Assembly (NCBI GenBank): GCA_021613335.1
Contig: JAJTWR010000044.1
Span: 3,613,501-3,677,500 of the forward strand
From: Whitmania pigra
Taxonomy: Eukaryota > Annelida > Clitellata > Hirudinida > Haemopidae
Reading direction: 5' to 3'
Length of the DNA: 64,000 nucleotides
The position numbers were made by a program, and so were the translations under genes. This document shows, in pieces, positions 1-11,207 of this stretch. The notes below the pieces were generated by a model. That model had not been told where the DNA came from, ran no database searches, and saw only the letters and a program-made list of their open reading frames with translations. Every line of letters starts with the position of its first letter. The stretch's first letter is position 1.

Positions 1-320
1 ATATAATAATGCCTAAAGTGTAATTCTTATGTTTAATTTACTTCGTTGTTTTGTTTTGATTACTGTCACTGCAGAAAACCCTGCTTCACACAAATAGGAT
101 ATCAATCGACAATTGCTGTGGTGGCAATCTCAGGGTATTCTGCCATGGCTTTAATCCAGAACACCAGGCTTGTTGTCTCGAATGTAGTTTTAATATAGTT
201 AATAACTTGAAGGACGTCAATCAACGCTATTAAATGACATGCTAACGCTGGCAGCGGTTGTTCTCCAGCCCTTCAAAATATTTTAATTAACAGTCATTAT
301 TTGTAATGTTTACAACCCAG

Positions 321-350
321 CTTGGGTAAGGGTGCTATATAAATGGTGGA
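321..350 (+). repeat. SINE/L2-type 3' tail remnant
   Basis: The segment reads CTTGGGTAAGGGTGCTATAT followed by AAATGG. It resembles the end of the better preserved SINE at 49410-49607 and the L2-like 3' tails elsewhere in the window. The body of the element upstream (about 100-320) is too diverged to delimit. The rest of 1-537 shows nothing else I can name. Confidence 0.35.
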
Positions 351-537
351 TCGATTAAGAATTAATGCCTTCACATATTCGAATAAGTAAGTCATTCAAA
401 AAATGGGATAAATACTTCTATGAAGTACTTTGTCATAATTCAATCTAGTTTAGAAGCACAACAACCTTATAGGATATCTTGCAGAATAGTGAGGACTTTT
501 TTTAAATCTCCATATAAGTTATATCATGTCTTTTTCC

Positions 538-710
538 GGCAACCCGTCATAATAGCCTGGCAACAAAATAGCCCCATCAAAACATAAAACTCATTTCATT
601 TAATCAAATTTGAAATAAGTTATCGGTTAATGTCTTCAACTCATAAATATTTGTTTTTAAAGATACATTGGCGGGGATGTTTTGTCGCTGGGCTATTTTG
701 ACGGGTCACC
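538..710. mobile_element. Foldback-like MITE, copy 1
   Basis: The 173-bp element starts GGCAACCCGTCATAATAGCC and ends with the near-inverse of that, GGCTATTTTGACGGGTCACC. It is flanked by a perfect 10-bp direct repeat, GTCTTTTTCC, at 528-537 and 711-720. It has no coding capacity. The terminal motif (AAAATAGCCC next to CGTCA or GGCAACA) is the unit arrayed in the larger copies at 3790, 10325, 23998 and 40868. The 9-10 bp duplication suggests a Mutator- or foldback-type transposase, but that is inference. Confidence 0.8.
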
Positions 711-1121
711 GTCTTTTTCCAAATGTTTGAAGCAAAAAAGCATATAACTATGATGCTGACACTTATGGCGCCTTATAAGTAAACATCATTACTATTGTTA
801 TATTAAATATGTTTTAAAATTACAGGCAATACTCGTTGGTGTTATAGAACCAATGAATGCATGTGAATAAACAAAAATTATTTTAAAAAAAATTCATTAA
901 AAATAATTTTTGCTAGATTCCCAGAAGCATGAGACTCATGTATCTACATTCATATCAAAGCTTGATATGGAACAAGATTGTTTCTATGAGAATTAATAAA
1001 TTTTCAAGTTCTGTCTTAATAGGGGACCTGTTCAAAGCAAATGATTCAGATCAAAGTAAGGGCTCATGGTGTTCTCTTTTGTTTTTGATTTGAGAATGCA
1101 GTTTTACAATTATCATTTAAG

Positions 1122-1711
1122 TTCAAATTGTGACTGAAGAAAATGTGTCTAATATTCATATAACTGATGTTGTTCACCCTTTGCCTGGGTTTGATGTGAA
1201 ATACCCTGCAAATATTGTGAAGCAATGGTATGAAGACATTTTGAAAGCTGATGGCTTGAACGGATCTAGCTTCAAGCATAAAATAAGGTATTTTATTCGT
1301 TTTATGCTCTAAATTTTAATTTGAACTTATTTATAATCAGCTATCAATATTTTCAGAGAATATGCTTTACCTGGCACCTTCAGAAAAGTGGTTGTATGCC
1401 CGACTCATTGCAAATGGAGTGTGAGTAATTATAATGATTACCAGATCCCACTTCTTGCTACAGATATGGACATTATGAAAGGGTGTTTTTTAGACAATGA
1501 ATCAACAGGTTCACATTTTATGAACACAACATCTTTAAAATGTACTAGTGTCAAAATTTTATATTGTGCAGGAAGTTCAACAGAGAAAAGGTTCAAAGCA
1601 TTGAAACTTGAGTTGAAACTGCCCACATCATCTTATGCAACAATGGCTCTGAGGGAAATAGTTAGACAAGATACTTCTTCACTGTATCAATCCACATTGA
1701 ATGTAGAATGA
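1122..1711 (+). CDS. PUS7: PUS7/TruD-type tRNA pseudouridine synthase, last two exons (1122-1287 and 1357-1711)
   Basis: This is the C-terminal end of a pseudouridine synthase, which isomerises uridine to pseudouridine in tRNA and other RNAs. Exon 1122-1287 contains PLPGFDVKYP and ends KHKIR. A GT at 1288 and an AG at 1355-1356 bound a 69-bp intron, and the reading frame continues as EYALPGTFRKVVV. The second exon carries the family's C-terminal signature: the tract IPLLATDMD, then RFKALKLELKLPTSSYATMALRE in two adjoining blocks, and the stop at 1709-1711. These blocks match the end of animal PUS7 in order and spacing. An in-frame stop at 1118-1120 shows the first exon begins after the AG at 1120-1121. 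The catalytic Asp lies in earlier exons outside or before this window. No frame disruption is visible, so this looks like a live host gene. The symbol rests on remembered similarity, not a search. Confidence 0.85.
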
Positions 1712-1766
1712 CTGCTTCATGACTATAGTTTAGAATTGCAGTTTCAGGGGAACAATTATTTGTTTA

Positions 1767-1772
1767 AATAAA
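1767..1772 (+). terminator. Poly(A) signal AATAAA of the PUS7-like gene
   Basis: A canonical AATAAA lies 56 bases after the stop codon at 1711, as expected for a short 3' UTR. Between 1773 and about 2520 I see no gene or clear repeat. Confidence 0.6.
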
Positions 1773-2522
1773 CTGTCACCATGGTCTAACCAGCTGGGTA
1801 TTCTAATGTAAATAAGTAGTCATTAGGCAGGTTGAATAGCTACTGTGTTTTCCAGAAAACAAGATTCTATTTTACAAGAATATTAGAAAATCTTTTAGTC
1901 GGAGTATTTTTTAAAAATTAGTCAAATACGTTCATATCAATTTCTGGAGAATCATTATAAATCTCCAAACTCTGAATTTCTTGCGAATCCATTTCCCACA
2001 GAACCATTGGTCTCAATCTCTCACAATCAGTAAGAGAACTTAGTGTTCATGTACCCTACTGCATTGGCAACACAGCTGTCAGTGGTTTTACACATGGAAT
2101 TCTTAACCCAACTCGCAAAATCTTGCAGGTTAGGCTTCACAGGGTTTCTGATCCATGCTTGTGCTCTTTAATATTACCCTAACCTAGCCTAACTGAGTTT
2201 ATTACACTATGCTCGCCATTTGAGGATCATTCGGATATTCAGCCTATTTTATTTACAGAAAGCTGTAAGATTCTTGTCCACGATTTCTGTCTTATATTCA
2301 GTGGAATAGTTTTTTTTACTCATCTTGTTGAAATAACTGTTAATGGTTATAATCAATCTGTTGCATGCACTCAATTGAGAACGTGTACAACCTGATGCAA
2401 CTGTGTACTTATTGGTTGTCTATATACCGTATCTGTTTACCAGTTTACATCTTATGCATGCGATTACTGTTATTATTTCACAAAAAGTTTACTGATATTA
2501 AATTAATGGCTTACAATTGCAA

Positions 2523-3616
2523 ATGGAAAATTTGCGAAGACATGTTCTTCGATGTGGCGGAGCAGCGAATCCGCGCAGTATCTGCAGAACCGTTGAAAAG
2601 CCTTGGAAGGGATTTCGACAAGAGCATGAAGGACGCCAACAAGCCATCAGGAGACTGCAGGTGATCGAGGCGGCACCGCTGCAAGGGTGGTTCAAAGTGT
2701 GCTTGTCCCAGTTCGTGTTCCTTCCAAGATTGCTCTGGCCGTTAACCATCTATAAGATTGGTTTGTCAGTGGTCGAACTAGAAAGGAAAGTTAACCGATA
2801 CACCAGAAAATGGCTAGGCCTTCAGCACTGTCATCTGTAGTCTTCTACAGTAGGAGCATGAGCCTGCAACTACCACTAAGGCGCAAAGTGGAAAAGTACA
2901 AACTCTCCTAATCAGTTAGAGCCGCTGATTAGCCAGGAAAGGAGGCGAAAAGTGGAACAAGACCAAGTCACGAGGGCTGCTCGGCAATGACAGCAGGGTG
3001 AGTAGACAACGTGAGAAGACGTGATGCAACGATCCCTTACCTGGAACCTGTGGAAGATGTATCTGCTCCGACTTGCCTACGTGATAAGTATACGACCAGT
3101 TGCCCTCCAGGGACAATTTGCAGAAGTAGGGTTTGGTGAAAGACATCGAACACCGGCTCTGTGGCGGTACCGAGACATTGCATCACAATTGCACGTATGC
3201 CCCTGCCAACGGTCGGTATACATGGCGACATAACCAAGTCCTTCGAGAAGTGTGTGAGGCCGCAAAAGCAGCAGTCTCCAAAGCAAACTCGCGCGCGATC
3301 GCAAAGTAGCGAAAGATTTATTTCTTGCGTGAGGGCTTCTCACACTTCTGCAAAAGGAGATGTCGAACTCCCAGGCGAGACCTTCTTGCAGAGGCAAGTG
3401 GCAAGAGGCCGGATTTGGTGCTCGTGTCGCCTTCGACGGATGCCATCGGTGGAGCTGACGGTTCCGTGGGAGGACAGCAAAGCGGATAAGCATGCAGATC
3501 TGTCGATATACCTGGGAGCGAAAGGATACCGGACAGACCTCTTCCGCATCGAGGTTGGCGCAGTCCGCAGGTCGACTTACGCTTTCCTCACCAAGATTGG
3601 ATTGTCAAAAAGTTAA
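2523..3616 (+). pseudogene. LINE reverse transcriptase remnant (FMDD/ELTVPWE family), copy A
   Basis: This is a decayed 3' part of the same non-LTR retrotransposon family as copy C at 17590-19390. The first block (2523-2835, with a frameshift near 2660) holds EPLKSLGR, then LPRLLWPLTIYKIGL and RKWLGL, the thumb region after the reverse-transcriptase active site. The last block (about 3400-3616) holds VELTVPWED and STYAFLTKIGL, the C-terminal domain, which I read as a restriction-like endonuclease relative. The active-site part is missing and several frame changes are needed, so it is dead. The longer antisense frames across 3037-3549 are shadows. Confidence 0.75.
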
Positions 3617-3789
3617 ACTTTTCCTTAGAAGGAAGAAACAAATTCCAATTAAGAACGAAAAATAATATCTCATCGGTTTCATTCTTAAACTCTGATGAAA
3701 TCAACACAATTATTTCTCATGAACTATCAATAAAATCTATTCGCATGGAACTGACCTATAAACAAAACTACCAGCTAATTCTAGTTCCT

Positions 3790-4163
3790 GGCACCCCGTC
3801 ATAACAGCCCGGCGACAAAATAGCCCAAGACAAAATAACCCCGTCAAAACAGCCCCGTCAATATAGCCCAAGACAAAATAGCCCCGTCAAAATAGCGGTA
3901 GAATTGGCTCTTTGTTGATTTGTTACATGTCCGCATGACGTGATGATAAGGTGAGGATAATTTATATTAAATACCAACTTGAAAAGTCCATGTAAAGCGA
4001 GGAAGTAGCCGGAATCCTAATAATATTTTAGACGATAAATCTTCAAACCACTAATTTCGAATAAAATTTGGAACCAGTTATCGGTTAATGCATTCAATTT
4101 ACAATTTTTTAAAAGTACAATGATGGGGCTATTTTGTCGCCTGGCTGTTATGACGGGTCACCC
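3790..4163. mobile_element. Foldback-like MITE, copy 2
   Basis: The element starts GGCACCCCGTCATAACAGCC and ends GGCTGTTATGACGGGTCACC. Inside the 5' end, seven units of about 14-15 bp alternate between CGTCAAAATAGCCC and AAGACAAAATAGCCC types (3796-3897). The middle resembles copies 3, 4 and 5. The other copy of the host repeat (26654-27524) runs straight from TCTAGTTCC to TAATGTAAG and so records the empty site. Flanks TAGTTCCT and TATTTCCT look like a slightly decayed target duplication. Confidence 0.8.
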
Positions 4164-4446
4164 TAATATTTCCTAATGTAAGTGGCACCTAATTTAGATC
4201 CAATTTCTATAAAAAGTTGATGGTCTGACCACATGACAAGTAACATTGCCAGTGAACCTCTGGAAATAAATTCATAAACCCCAGAATCGCATAAAGCTGA
4301 TCGTTGCCAATTATTTCTCCTTTTTTAAATATTTTTTTTATAAAAAATAACAATAACATAAAAATTTTATTAGCGTCATCATGTAACATGTACAATTTTT
4401 GTATCCCGGAATAATCGAAGGCTCATTAAATATTTAAAGCAAATCC

Positions 4447-4486
4447 GTCCTAATCATCTAGTCATGAAATGGATGTTAATAAATTA
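4447..4486 (+). repeat. LINE/SINE 3' tail copy
   Basis: GTCCTAATCATCTAGTCATG followed by AAATGGATGTTAATAAA. The same tail ends the I-group LINEs at 5571 and 32135 and the SINE at 36125. The same copy recurs at about 27093 in the duplicated repeat. Confidence 0.7.
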
Positions 4487-4959
4487 CATACAATTAATGC
4501 AAGCAAAGAAGAGTGATTGGTCACGGGAAACTCAGCTTTAGCCAGATCATGGGTCTCCAACCTTTTTAACCTGAGGACCGAGTGTACAACTTTTAAACTA
4601 GTCGCGGGCCGGATTAGCGATTTCACAACAACAAAAAAAACACTAAAACAAAATACCTCTTTATGCTGGGTTTAAGCTAGAAGAGTCTTATAAGTTTATG
4701 CTACGAAGGTGATAACTGACTCGTGTAAAGCTATCGGACGTCCTCTGGGTCGTCTATGTATAAAACAGCCTCATTTCAACTGCCATAAACAGTAACTTAG
4801 ATTTGACTAAATGTTTCGACTAAGGTCTCATTGTGAAGAGATATAATCCGACTTTATCAAAATACCAAACTATTGATGGTCGCGCAAAGGCCCGAGGTCG
4901 AGTACAAAAAAATTCTATCTCCGGCTGCCGCTACAAAGAAATTTTAAATCCCAGTATAT

Positions 4960-5610
4960 TAAGTACACCGTGTGAAGAAGCCACTGAGAGCTTTCATGAC
5001 CGCTGTAGGCAAACGGGGGTGGATGGCCAATGAGATCCTTGCATAGCCGAAGTTTGCAGATGAAAAGCAGATGGCATGCGACATGAAGAAGCTATTGAGA
5101 GCTTTCGCAGTCGCTCCAGCAATGACCGGAATAACTAGGCCAGCGAGTGACTCTCATGTGGGCATTCCAGGTAGAGAGAAGGCCGACATCCTGGCGAAGC
5201 TAGCAAGATCTCGAGACCAGATAGGTCGCTAAATCCCAGCATCTATTAAGGACGCCAAAAAGATTGTAGAAGATCGAAGACGACTGGCAGAGAAGATGGG
5301 ATTGCTACACTATGATATCCAGAAGCAGACAACGACGAGGAGTTTTTTCCAAAGCGCTTCTAGAAGGAAGGAGGTACTCATCTCCAGACTCTGGCTTAGA
5401 AGATGTCATCTGAATCGTTACCTGTTCCAAATGAAGAGTCACAGCAGCGGCAAATAGCAAAATTGTCCTCACATGGAGGAGTCTACTAGGAGTTTCCTTC
5501 TGGAATGTTCTAGTCAAGAACTCCTCAGACACAACATCATTTGGGTCACTGATGTTCTTTTTGTTGACCCGTCTTAATCATCTAATCATGAAATGAATGT
5601 TAACAAAATA
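4960..5610 (+). pseudogene. I-group LINE 3' end: RNase H remnant, C-terminus and tail
   Basis: A decayed ORF2 end. Around 5150-5200 the frame reads SHVGIPGREKADILAKLA, a typical RNase H C-terminal motif of I-type LINEs. At about 5355-5400 it reads RRKEVLISRLWLRRCHLN, matching RRKEVLISILRVGKCALN at the end of the LINE at 31.8 kb. Then follow a degenerate Cys region and, at 5571-5606, the tail GTCTTAATCATCTAATCATG. Stops and frame changes make it non-functional. The stretch 4960-5130 repeats a GAAGAAGC-ACTGAGAGCTTT motif that also occurs near 17115-17200. Confidence 0.7.
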
Positions 5611-6014
5611 CACACACTCGATATTTCAGGCGGCAGCAGACAGACAGCGACATAAAGTGCGTTGCATAAACTTGGCCCAGGTTCAAGAACCACACAATTT
5701 ACACAGATATCTATTAAACTATTGCTGATTTTTAACCAAGACATCTTTTATGTTATTCACAAAGTCGTATTGTTTTAATGTACCATAAAATTTATGGGTA
5801 AAAGTTGAATATTGTTGGGATTTCATCGATAAATGCCTTTGATGGTGTTTTTTCGAGGTTTCGTAGCTGAGCATGGTGTCTTTTCCTGTCCAGTAAATAA
5901 TTTTTTATTATAGGAATCACAAAAGTTGGTTATTATAATAAGGTTCTGTATAAATGCTCCCATTTCCAAAACTCACTTATGTAATATAAGTACTGTTAGT
6001 TTAAGCTATTACAG

Positions 6015-7027
6015 ATGGCTTCTGGAAAGAGTTTCAATGATGTCGAAAAAGGACAAATAAAGGCCTTCAAAGACTTGAATTTGTCAATTTTAGAGATATC
6101 TAGGAGGGTTAATCGATCCAGAAGGGTTATAAGACATTATTGAAGTGATACTGAAAGTTATGGATCAAAAACTAGTCCAGGAAGACCACAAAAACGTTCT
6201 GAACTTGAGAAACGAGTTGCTCTATGTGGAGCTTCCAAGATATTAGCTCAACAAAAAACTTAACATATAAGGTAACTTTGAAGGTTAGTCGATGGACCAT
6301 ATTTAGGTGCCTTCAGAAGAGAAGTTTTCTGAAGTTTGTTAAGCGTCAGCACGAGCCACTTCTAACGAAAGCTTACAAAAAGATCCAGCTAAATTGGACA
6401 AAAGAGATGGTGAGTTCGGAGATGAACTGAGACTCTGTTATTTTTTCAGATGAAAATAAATTAAATTTGGATGGTCCAAATGCCTATAAATATTATTGAG
6501 AGGGCCCAAAAAACATTTTTTAAAAGGAATTTCGGAGATGGCTCAGTGATGGCTTTGGGCTGCCATGTCCGCTCATAATTGATCTGAACTCGTCTTCGTG
6601 GAGGGGAAGCAGAACTTAATATGTTGAAACAGAAGAGAACACAAAATATGTTGAAAGAATGGACCAGTATCTCTTTCTGATGTGTGAAAAATTTAGAGAA
6701 GATTCAGTCAATTTTAAGCATGACAATGCTCCGCTACACACATCAGAACTGAAAAAAGCTTTTGTCCAGGAGAGGATTTTGAAGGTTCTTTAGTGGCCAG
6801 CTCGCTTCCCAGACTTGAACCCCATTGAAAACATGTGGGTGCTGCTTGCTAGGAAGGTGTGCTCCAATGGGAATATTTCAGTGTTGAGGAACTGAAAGAT
6901 GCTTTTGAATAAGGCCTGGAAAGAACTGGATGAAATGAGCTTGAAACCTCTCTTGGATTCATTAAAAAATAGAGTTCAAGAGTTAATTAGTAAGAAAGTG
7001 GATAAGATACATTATTGGCTTTCATAG
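6015..7027 (+). pseudogene. Tc1-like transposase, many stops
   Basis: Transposases of this family cut and join DNA with a DDE/D catalytic triad. The start reads MASGKSFNDVEKGQIKAF, a helix-turn-helix, followed by SPGRPQKR (the GRPR-type hook). Later blocks are SDENKLNLDGPNAYKYY (first catalytic Asp), FKHDNAPLHTS (second Asp), and FPDLNPIENMWVLL (third acidic residue, Glu). A stop follows codon 42 and several stops and frameshifts occur after it, so no protein can be made. Confidence 0.85.
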
Positions 7028-7144
7028 AAATATTAATTTAAAGGTTGGATTTTAATAAATAAATTTATGCAACCAAGTGTTACTTGTTCCTATATGTAAT
7101 TTTGAGTATTTCCAATTTTTCAAAAAAATTGCAAGAAATATTTT

Positions 7145-7387
7145 TGTTGTGACGTCATCTTGGGTATAAAAGGAACAGGCCTCGGGAGCGAGAGTTTTTG
7201 TTCGAGTTCTACAAGTTTTACGGAGTTGGTACGGTTGTTGAACGATAGGGATTGCGAGTTGGCGATATCACATGCGACTACGTACTTGGTAGCCATTGGC
7301 GATATTTCGATTCTCGTTTCTGTTCCTGAATATTTGACCGCCAATAAAGTTTTCTGTTCAACTGGTTATTGTTACAAAGACCCAACA
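7145..7387 (+). mobile_element. Solo LTR with TATA box and poly(A) signal
   Basis: The 243-bp segment starts TGTTGTGACG and ends GACCCAACA, with short inverted ends TGTTG/CAACA. A perfect 5-bp repeat ATTTT flanks it (7140-7144 and 7388-7392). GGTATAAAAGG at 7160-7170 is a promoter-like TATA box, and AATAAA at 7343-7348 a poly(A) signal. No internal retroviral-type sequence remains, so it is a recombined solo LTR. The open frames across it on both strands are chance. Confidence 0.85.
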
Positions 7388-7718
7388 ATTTTTCTGATTT
7401 CAATAAATTTCATAAGTGTTTCTAATCTAATGTGTTTCGGTACATTGTGTGACAAAATGGGTTGTGAAAATTCTATATAAAAAAGTTATCGTCAAGAAAC
7501 GTAACTGAGCCAAGTTTTTGAAACGCACTGTAGATGATAGAAAGACCGCTAATTTGACAATTAGTGGTTTTCGGTCGATTTTGGCTTGTAATTTGATTTC
7601 TAGTCAGCTGTTTTTTGCTGACTTGTCGAGGGATTAGGCTGTAAACAAAGACGCTTATTTATTTTCAACCTGACTTATTCGAGAGAACCCGGCAATTGTG
7701 AATTGTGTCAATGAAATA

Positions 7719-7985
7719 CAGTGGTACCTTCTTACCTCCACCTCGGTTAACTCGCCAACCCCATTAAGTCAACGTTTTTGAAGCGAAACCGCCAAATTCC
7801 CTCCTCGTTTTAGCATTTTCTCATCGGTTATGTCGCCGAACCCTAACATCTCAAGAGGGCAAAATTTGTCACTTTGCATCAGTTATCCCGATCCCTTTGA
7901 TTAATCCTCGACTTTGAAGTGGAACCACCAAATTCCCAATTCGGTAGCATTTTCTCATCGGTTACGATATAGAAGAGGATGATAT
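7719..7985 (+). mobile_element. pogo/Tigger terminal fragment
   Basis: The fragment starts CAGTGGTACC after TA and continues with CTCGGTTAACTCGCCAACCC, a typical Tigger terminal pattern. It is closely related to 16416-16660, which continues into a Tigger transposase start. No transposase remains here. Confidence 0.65.
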
Positions 7986-8040
7986 AGGTCGAGGAGGTTG
8001 ATATAAGTTATCATGATATTGATGATATTCTGAATAGAGG

Positions 8041-8653
8041 ATTGGACACTAACAATGATGCACAATGCTTATTCAGTTGCATGAAAGATGTGTGTGTCAC
8101 ACTCTCCATTTGATAGCCACGACAGATGTTGAGAAGGCAGAACTTGGTACTGCTTATGCTAGAATGAGCCAATCCAGCTTTGGAAAGTGCCAGTCTCTCT
8201 GGAATTCAGTCAGAAGGAGCAGCAAGGCCTCAGATGCAGTGGTGGCAATATGTGACGGGGAGCATCTAAAAATTCCGTGTCCCACGCGTTGGAATTCAAA
8301 GTTTCAAGCAATTGGGAAGCTTCTCAAGTTGAGTGACAAACTTGGGCCAATCTGTGAAGCCGTCAACTTAACTAAGTTTGCTCGTGCTGAGATAGAGTTT
8401 TTAAAGGAATATTACAGGGCTATGGAGCCACTTGCGTGCACCCTTGAGTTGCAGGGTGACAAAGTGTTTCCTTGGCATGCTGATGCCAAAATTGATTCAA
8501 TTGCGGCTGAAGATGAATCGCTTGATAAATGATAATCTACATTACTGTCGACCCTTAGTGTTGGCATTGCTGAATGCTATTGCATCAAGGTTCCAAAGAT
8601 ATTTGGACTTTGATTTGAGTGATGAGGGAGTAAGAGAAGCAGTTTTGGCCTAA
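8041..8653 (+). pseudogene. hAT transposase fragment (middle part)
   Basis: The main frame (8065-8532) contains CVCHTLHL, the Cys/His motif of hAT transposases, then IPCPTRWNS, the conserved RW motif of the family's helical insertion region. A frameshift at about 8530 moves the continuation LLNAIASRFQRYLDFDL to another frame. The N-terminal zinc finger, the first catalytic Asp and the C-terminal dimerisation part are absent. Its neighbours are a Tigger end upstream and a different hAT downstream. Confidence 0.75.
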
Positions 8654-8813
8654 TAGGAGAGACCCTGCAATTTTTCCAAATCCGATGAGTTGGTTTTTTT
8701 GGTGGGGGGGGGGTATTTTAGTTTATGCTCCATATCAGAAGTAATTTTTAATAACTTGGTGTTATGTTATTTAAAAAAATTTATTATAGATTGCACAGTC
8801 AAATGAAGGAGAA

Positions 8814-10081
8814 ATGGAAGAATTAGACCAGTTACTTGAAAACGCTGAACCTCAAAAAAAGGAAGAAAAGGGAACAAAGTATCGCAGGCAGTTGTCAATC
8901 AGCGGTACTCTATTTATTGCCAGAACTCGAAATCTTCGTATATTTCACAACAAATTAACATGTATTAAAGATGCTTCATATAAGATGGGATTGGAATCGA
9001 TTTCAGAAACACTGGATGCCAAATTTCAGGCCACAGTATCTACTCTCTACGCAATATTATGTCCTATATCAGAATTGAGCCAGGCACTTCAAAGTCCAGT
9101 TGTAAATCTTGTGGGTGCTCAGAAGCATGTAAAGGTGCTTATCACCTATTTATCGCAAATGAGAACAGAGAAAGCATTCAATGATTTAGTTCAGAATTCA
9201 AAGGAATGTACAAATTCGGTATCATTGAAGAATTCGGAAGACAATCAAATGAATATCCAAGAACCAGAATGTATTATTATATTCAAAATAATAAGTCAAT
9301 ACAAAATAATACATTTAAAGTATTTAGATAATTATAATATTAATTATAGCCTACTCTAGTCTATAATCTACTCAGTCTACTGTCATGAAATCATTGAAAT
9401 ATCATTTATGCTATGAAGATTTATTCCATGCGGAACAAAATCTAATTTCTCTGGATGGCGGCCCACAATAACTGATTTTTATAAAATAAAATATATAAAT
9501 AATAAAACATAACAAATAATATAATAAAATAAATAATAAAATAACTGTGTTTTTTATTTTTCATTTTTAATTTAATTCAGGCAGACAAACAAGAAAACGT
9601 TGTCTACCAGCCAATCTTAAAGATTCTGTGGTATTGCAAGCTATGCCACTTTGGTCAATGCGTGGCAATTGGAAAGCCGCTCAATTCAAGCTCGAGGAAT
9701 ATTTTAAAATTATTGATCTGGTAAATCATCAGATAACCAGTCGTTTTGACAACGATTCAATTCACATCGACAAGTTTGCGTGCTGATCAGTCTGATCCCA
9801 ATGCATGTATCGAACTGCAAGATATTTTCTGCGCCACAAGCATTCAGCCCGAGTTGCATTATTTGCTCGATGTTGCTCTTACTCTGCGAGTTAAGTCATC
9901 AGATGCAGAAAGGGCATTTTCTAAACTTCGCCTTATTAAAGGTCATCTCATGACGACTATGTCTGCCTGTCGTTTGCAAAGTTTATTGAGAATATCTGCG
10001 AACAAAACAACTACTGCACTTCTTCCAGTAAATGAAATGGTGAACAGATTTTCACAGACCTATCGAAAAATTATTTTGTAA
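8814..10081 (+). pseudogene. hAT transposase, TTF-type/P52rIPK-like, C-terminal half
   Basis: Block 8814-9230 (LSQALQSPVVNLVGAQKHV) and block 9590-10081 belong to one degenerate hAT protein of the zinc-finger MYM/TTF type. The second block holds RRCLPANLKDSVVLQ and then SSDAERAFSKLRLIKGHL, the dimerisation motif close to the C-terminus. The protein would end at the stop at 10079. AT-rich non-coding DNA (9290-9580) and a frame change separate the blocks. The gene is dead and its 5' half is missing. Confidence 0.75.
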
Positions 10082-10324
10082 CTGCAAAGACATCATATTA
10101 CAATTTTAAACATAAACTTTTTTTTTACATTTGCTTTAACTGGTTTGAAACTTTGAGACAGAAGATAGTCAAACTCATAATAACAATAATCTGTTCTATC
10201 TTTAATTCTTTATTAATTATAATTGGTAGTTTTGATTTGAACAGTTTCAAAAATTTTTCGACTGCGTCGGGCTTTCGTCCCTTTTCTAAACTTGAGAATG
10301 CATTTTTCGCTAGTTGCGCCACAA

Positions 10325-10727
10325 ATCGTGACTTAATAAGTGTCTGGTAAATTCTCTTTGTGCAGATTGCACATATTTCTTGTCAATCGATAATTTATAT
10401 TAAATAAAAACTTAAAAAGTCTATGTAAAGTGAGGAAGTAGCCGGAATCCTAATAATATTTTATACGATAAATCTTCTACTTAATGACATTTCCTGATAC
10501 CAATTAAATTCATAACAGTCATAAAAGCATTCAAACCACCAACTTCGAATTAGATTTGGAATCAGTTATCAGTTAATGTATTCAAAAAAAAAAATTTTTT
10601 TAATATATTTACGGGGCTATTTTGTCGGGATTTTTTTTCGTCTTGGGTTATTTTGTCACCGGGCTATATTGACGGGGCTGTTTTGTCCTGGGCTATTTTG
10701 TCGCCGGGTTGCTATGACGAGTCACCC
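10325..10727. mobile_element. Foldback-like MITE, copy 3
   Basis: The right end has the array of short units (GGGGCTATTTTGTC, GGGCTATATTGACG, GGGCTATTTTGTCGCC) and finishes CTATGACGAGTCACCC. The body matches copies 2 and 4 (GGAATCCTAATAATATTTTA; CTTCGAATTAGATTTGGAAT). The left terminal array is missing, so this copy is truncated on that side. Confidence 0.75.
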
Positions 10728-11207
10728 AAGCTAGGACATCCTAACTTTAAAGCAAATCAGGGGCGGCTGGATCGTTTGAAAAGATGCACAACCATTGCTT
10801 TCAAAGCAATTTATGGAGACAGCGCTGCGGCTCAACAGGAGCCGGCGAATTCATGATTGAACACCCAAATGCGCACAATTTTTGAACACACGATAATCGG
10901 ATCATTTTTTATGCTGAAATGATGAAACTGAGGTTTTTCGTCTTTCAGACTATTTGGAGGCTTGGGAGGGTGAAAAAAGGTCGAAACGCCGACTTAGAGT
11001 GCTAGTCGCTGCCAACATGGATGGAAGCCAAAAATGCCTTTTGTTGTTAGCAAACGTGAGCAATATACATTGTACATATTGCTGCCATCAATCTAAAATA
11101 TCAATTGATGTTGTGTAAAAAAATTCATCAAAAGCACGTTCATTCTTATTTATTAACGCACATTACACACATGAAGAACTTTCAAGATCATGTTAATATA
11201 TTGCAGC

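Larger units (their letters stand above)
3619..4875. repeat. Duplicated repeat, copy 1 (contains a MITE)
   Basis: The segment matches 26654-27524 nearly base for base, both starting TTCCTTAGAAGGAAG and both ending CAAACTATTG. Copy 1 is longer because the MITE at 3790-4163 interrupts it. The shared part includes a hAT-like terminus (GGGTCTCCAACC, 4551) and the LINE/SINE tail at 4447-4486. No convincing gene lies in it. It is either a composite repeat family or a local duplication. Confidence 0.8.
5655..7530 (+). mobile_element. Tc1-like DNA transposon, dead
   Basis: The ends are inverted: AGTGCGTTGCATAAACTTGG at the left and CCAAGTTTTTGAAACGCACT at the right. TA lies outside each end (5653-5654 and 7531-7532), the target duplication expected for Tc1/mariner. 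The element carries a ruined transposase (6015-7027) and a later solo LTR insertion (7145-7387). Removing the LTR gives about 1.6 kb, normal for Tc1. Confidence 0.85.

Noticed and set aside
3037..3549. Several antisense open frames of 66-138 codons
   Set aside because: They are shadows of the GC-richer LINE copy A, whose sense strand carries the recognisable motifs.
7160..7480. A 106-codon open frame
   Set aside because: It lies mostly in the solo LTR and runs out into Tc1 sequence, so it is chance.
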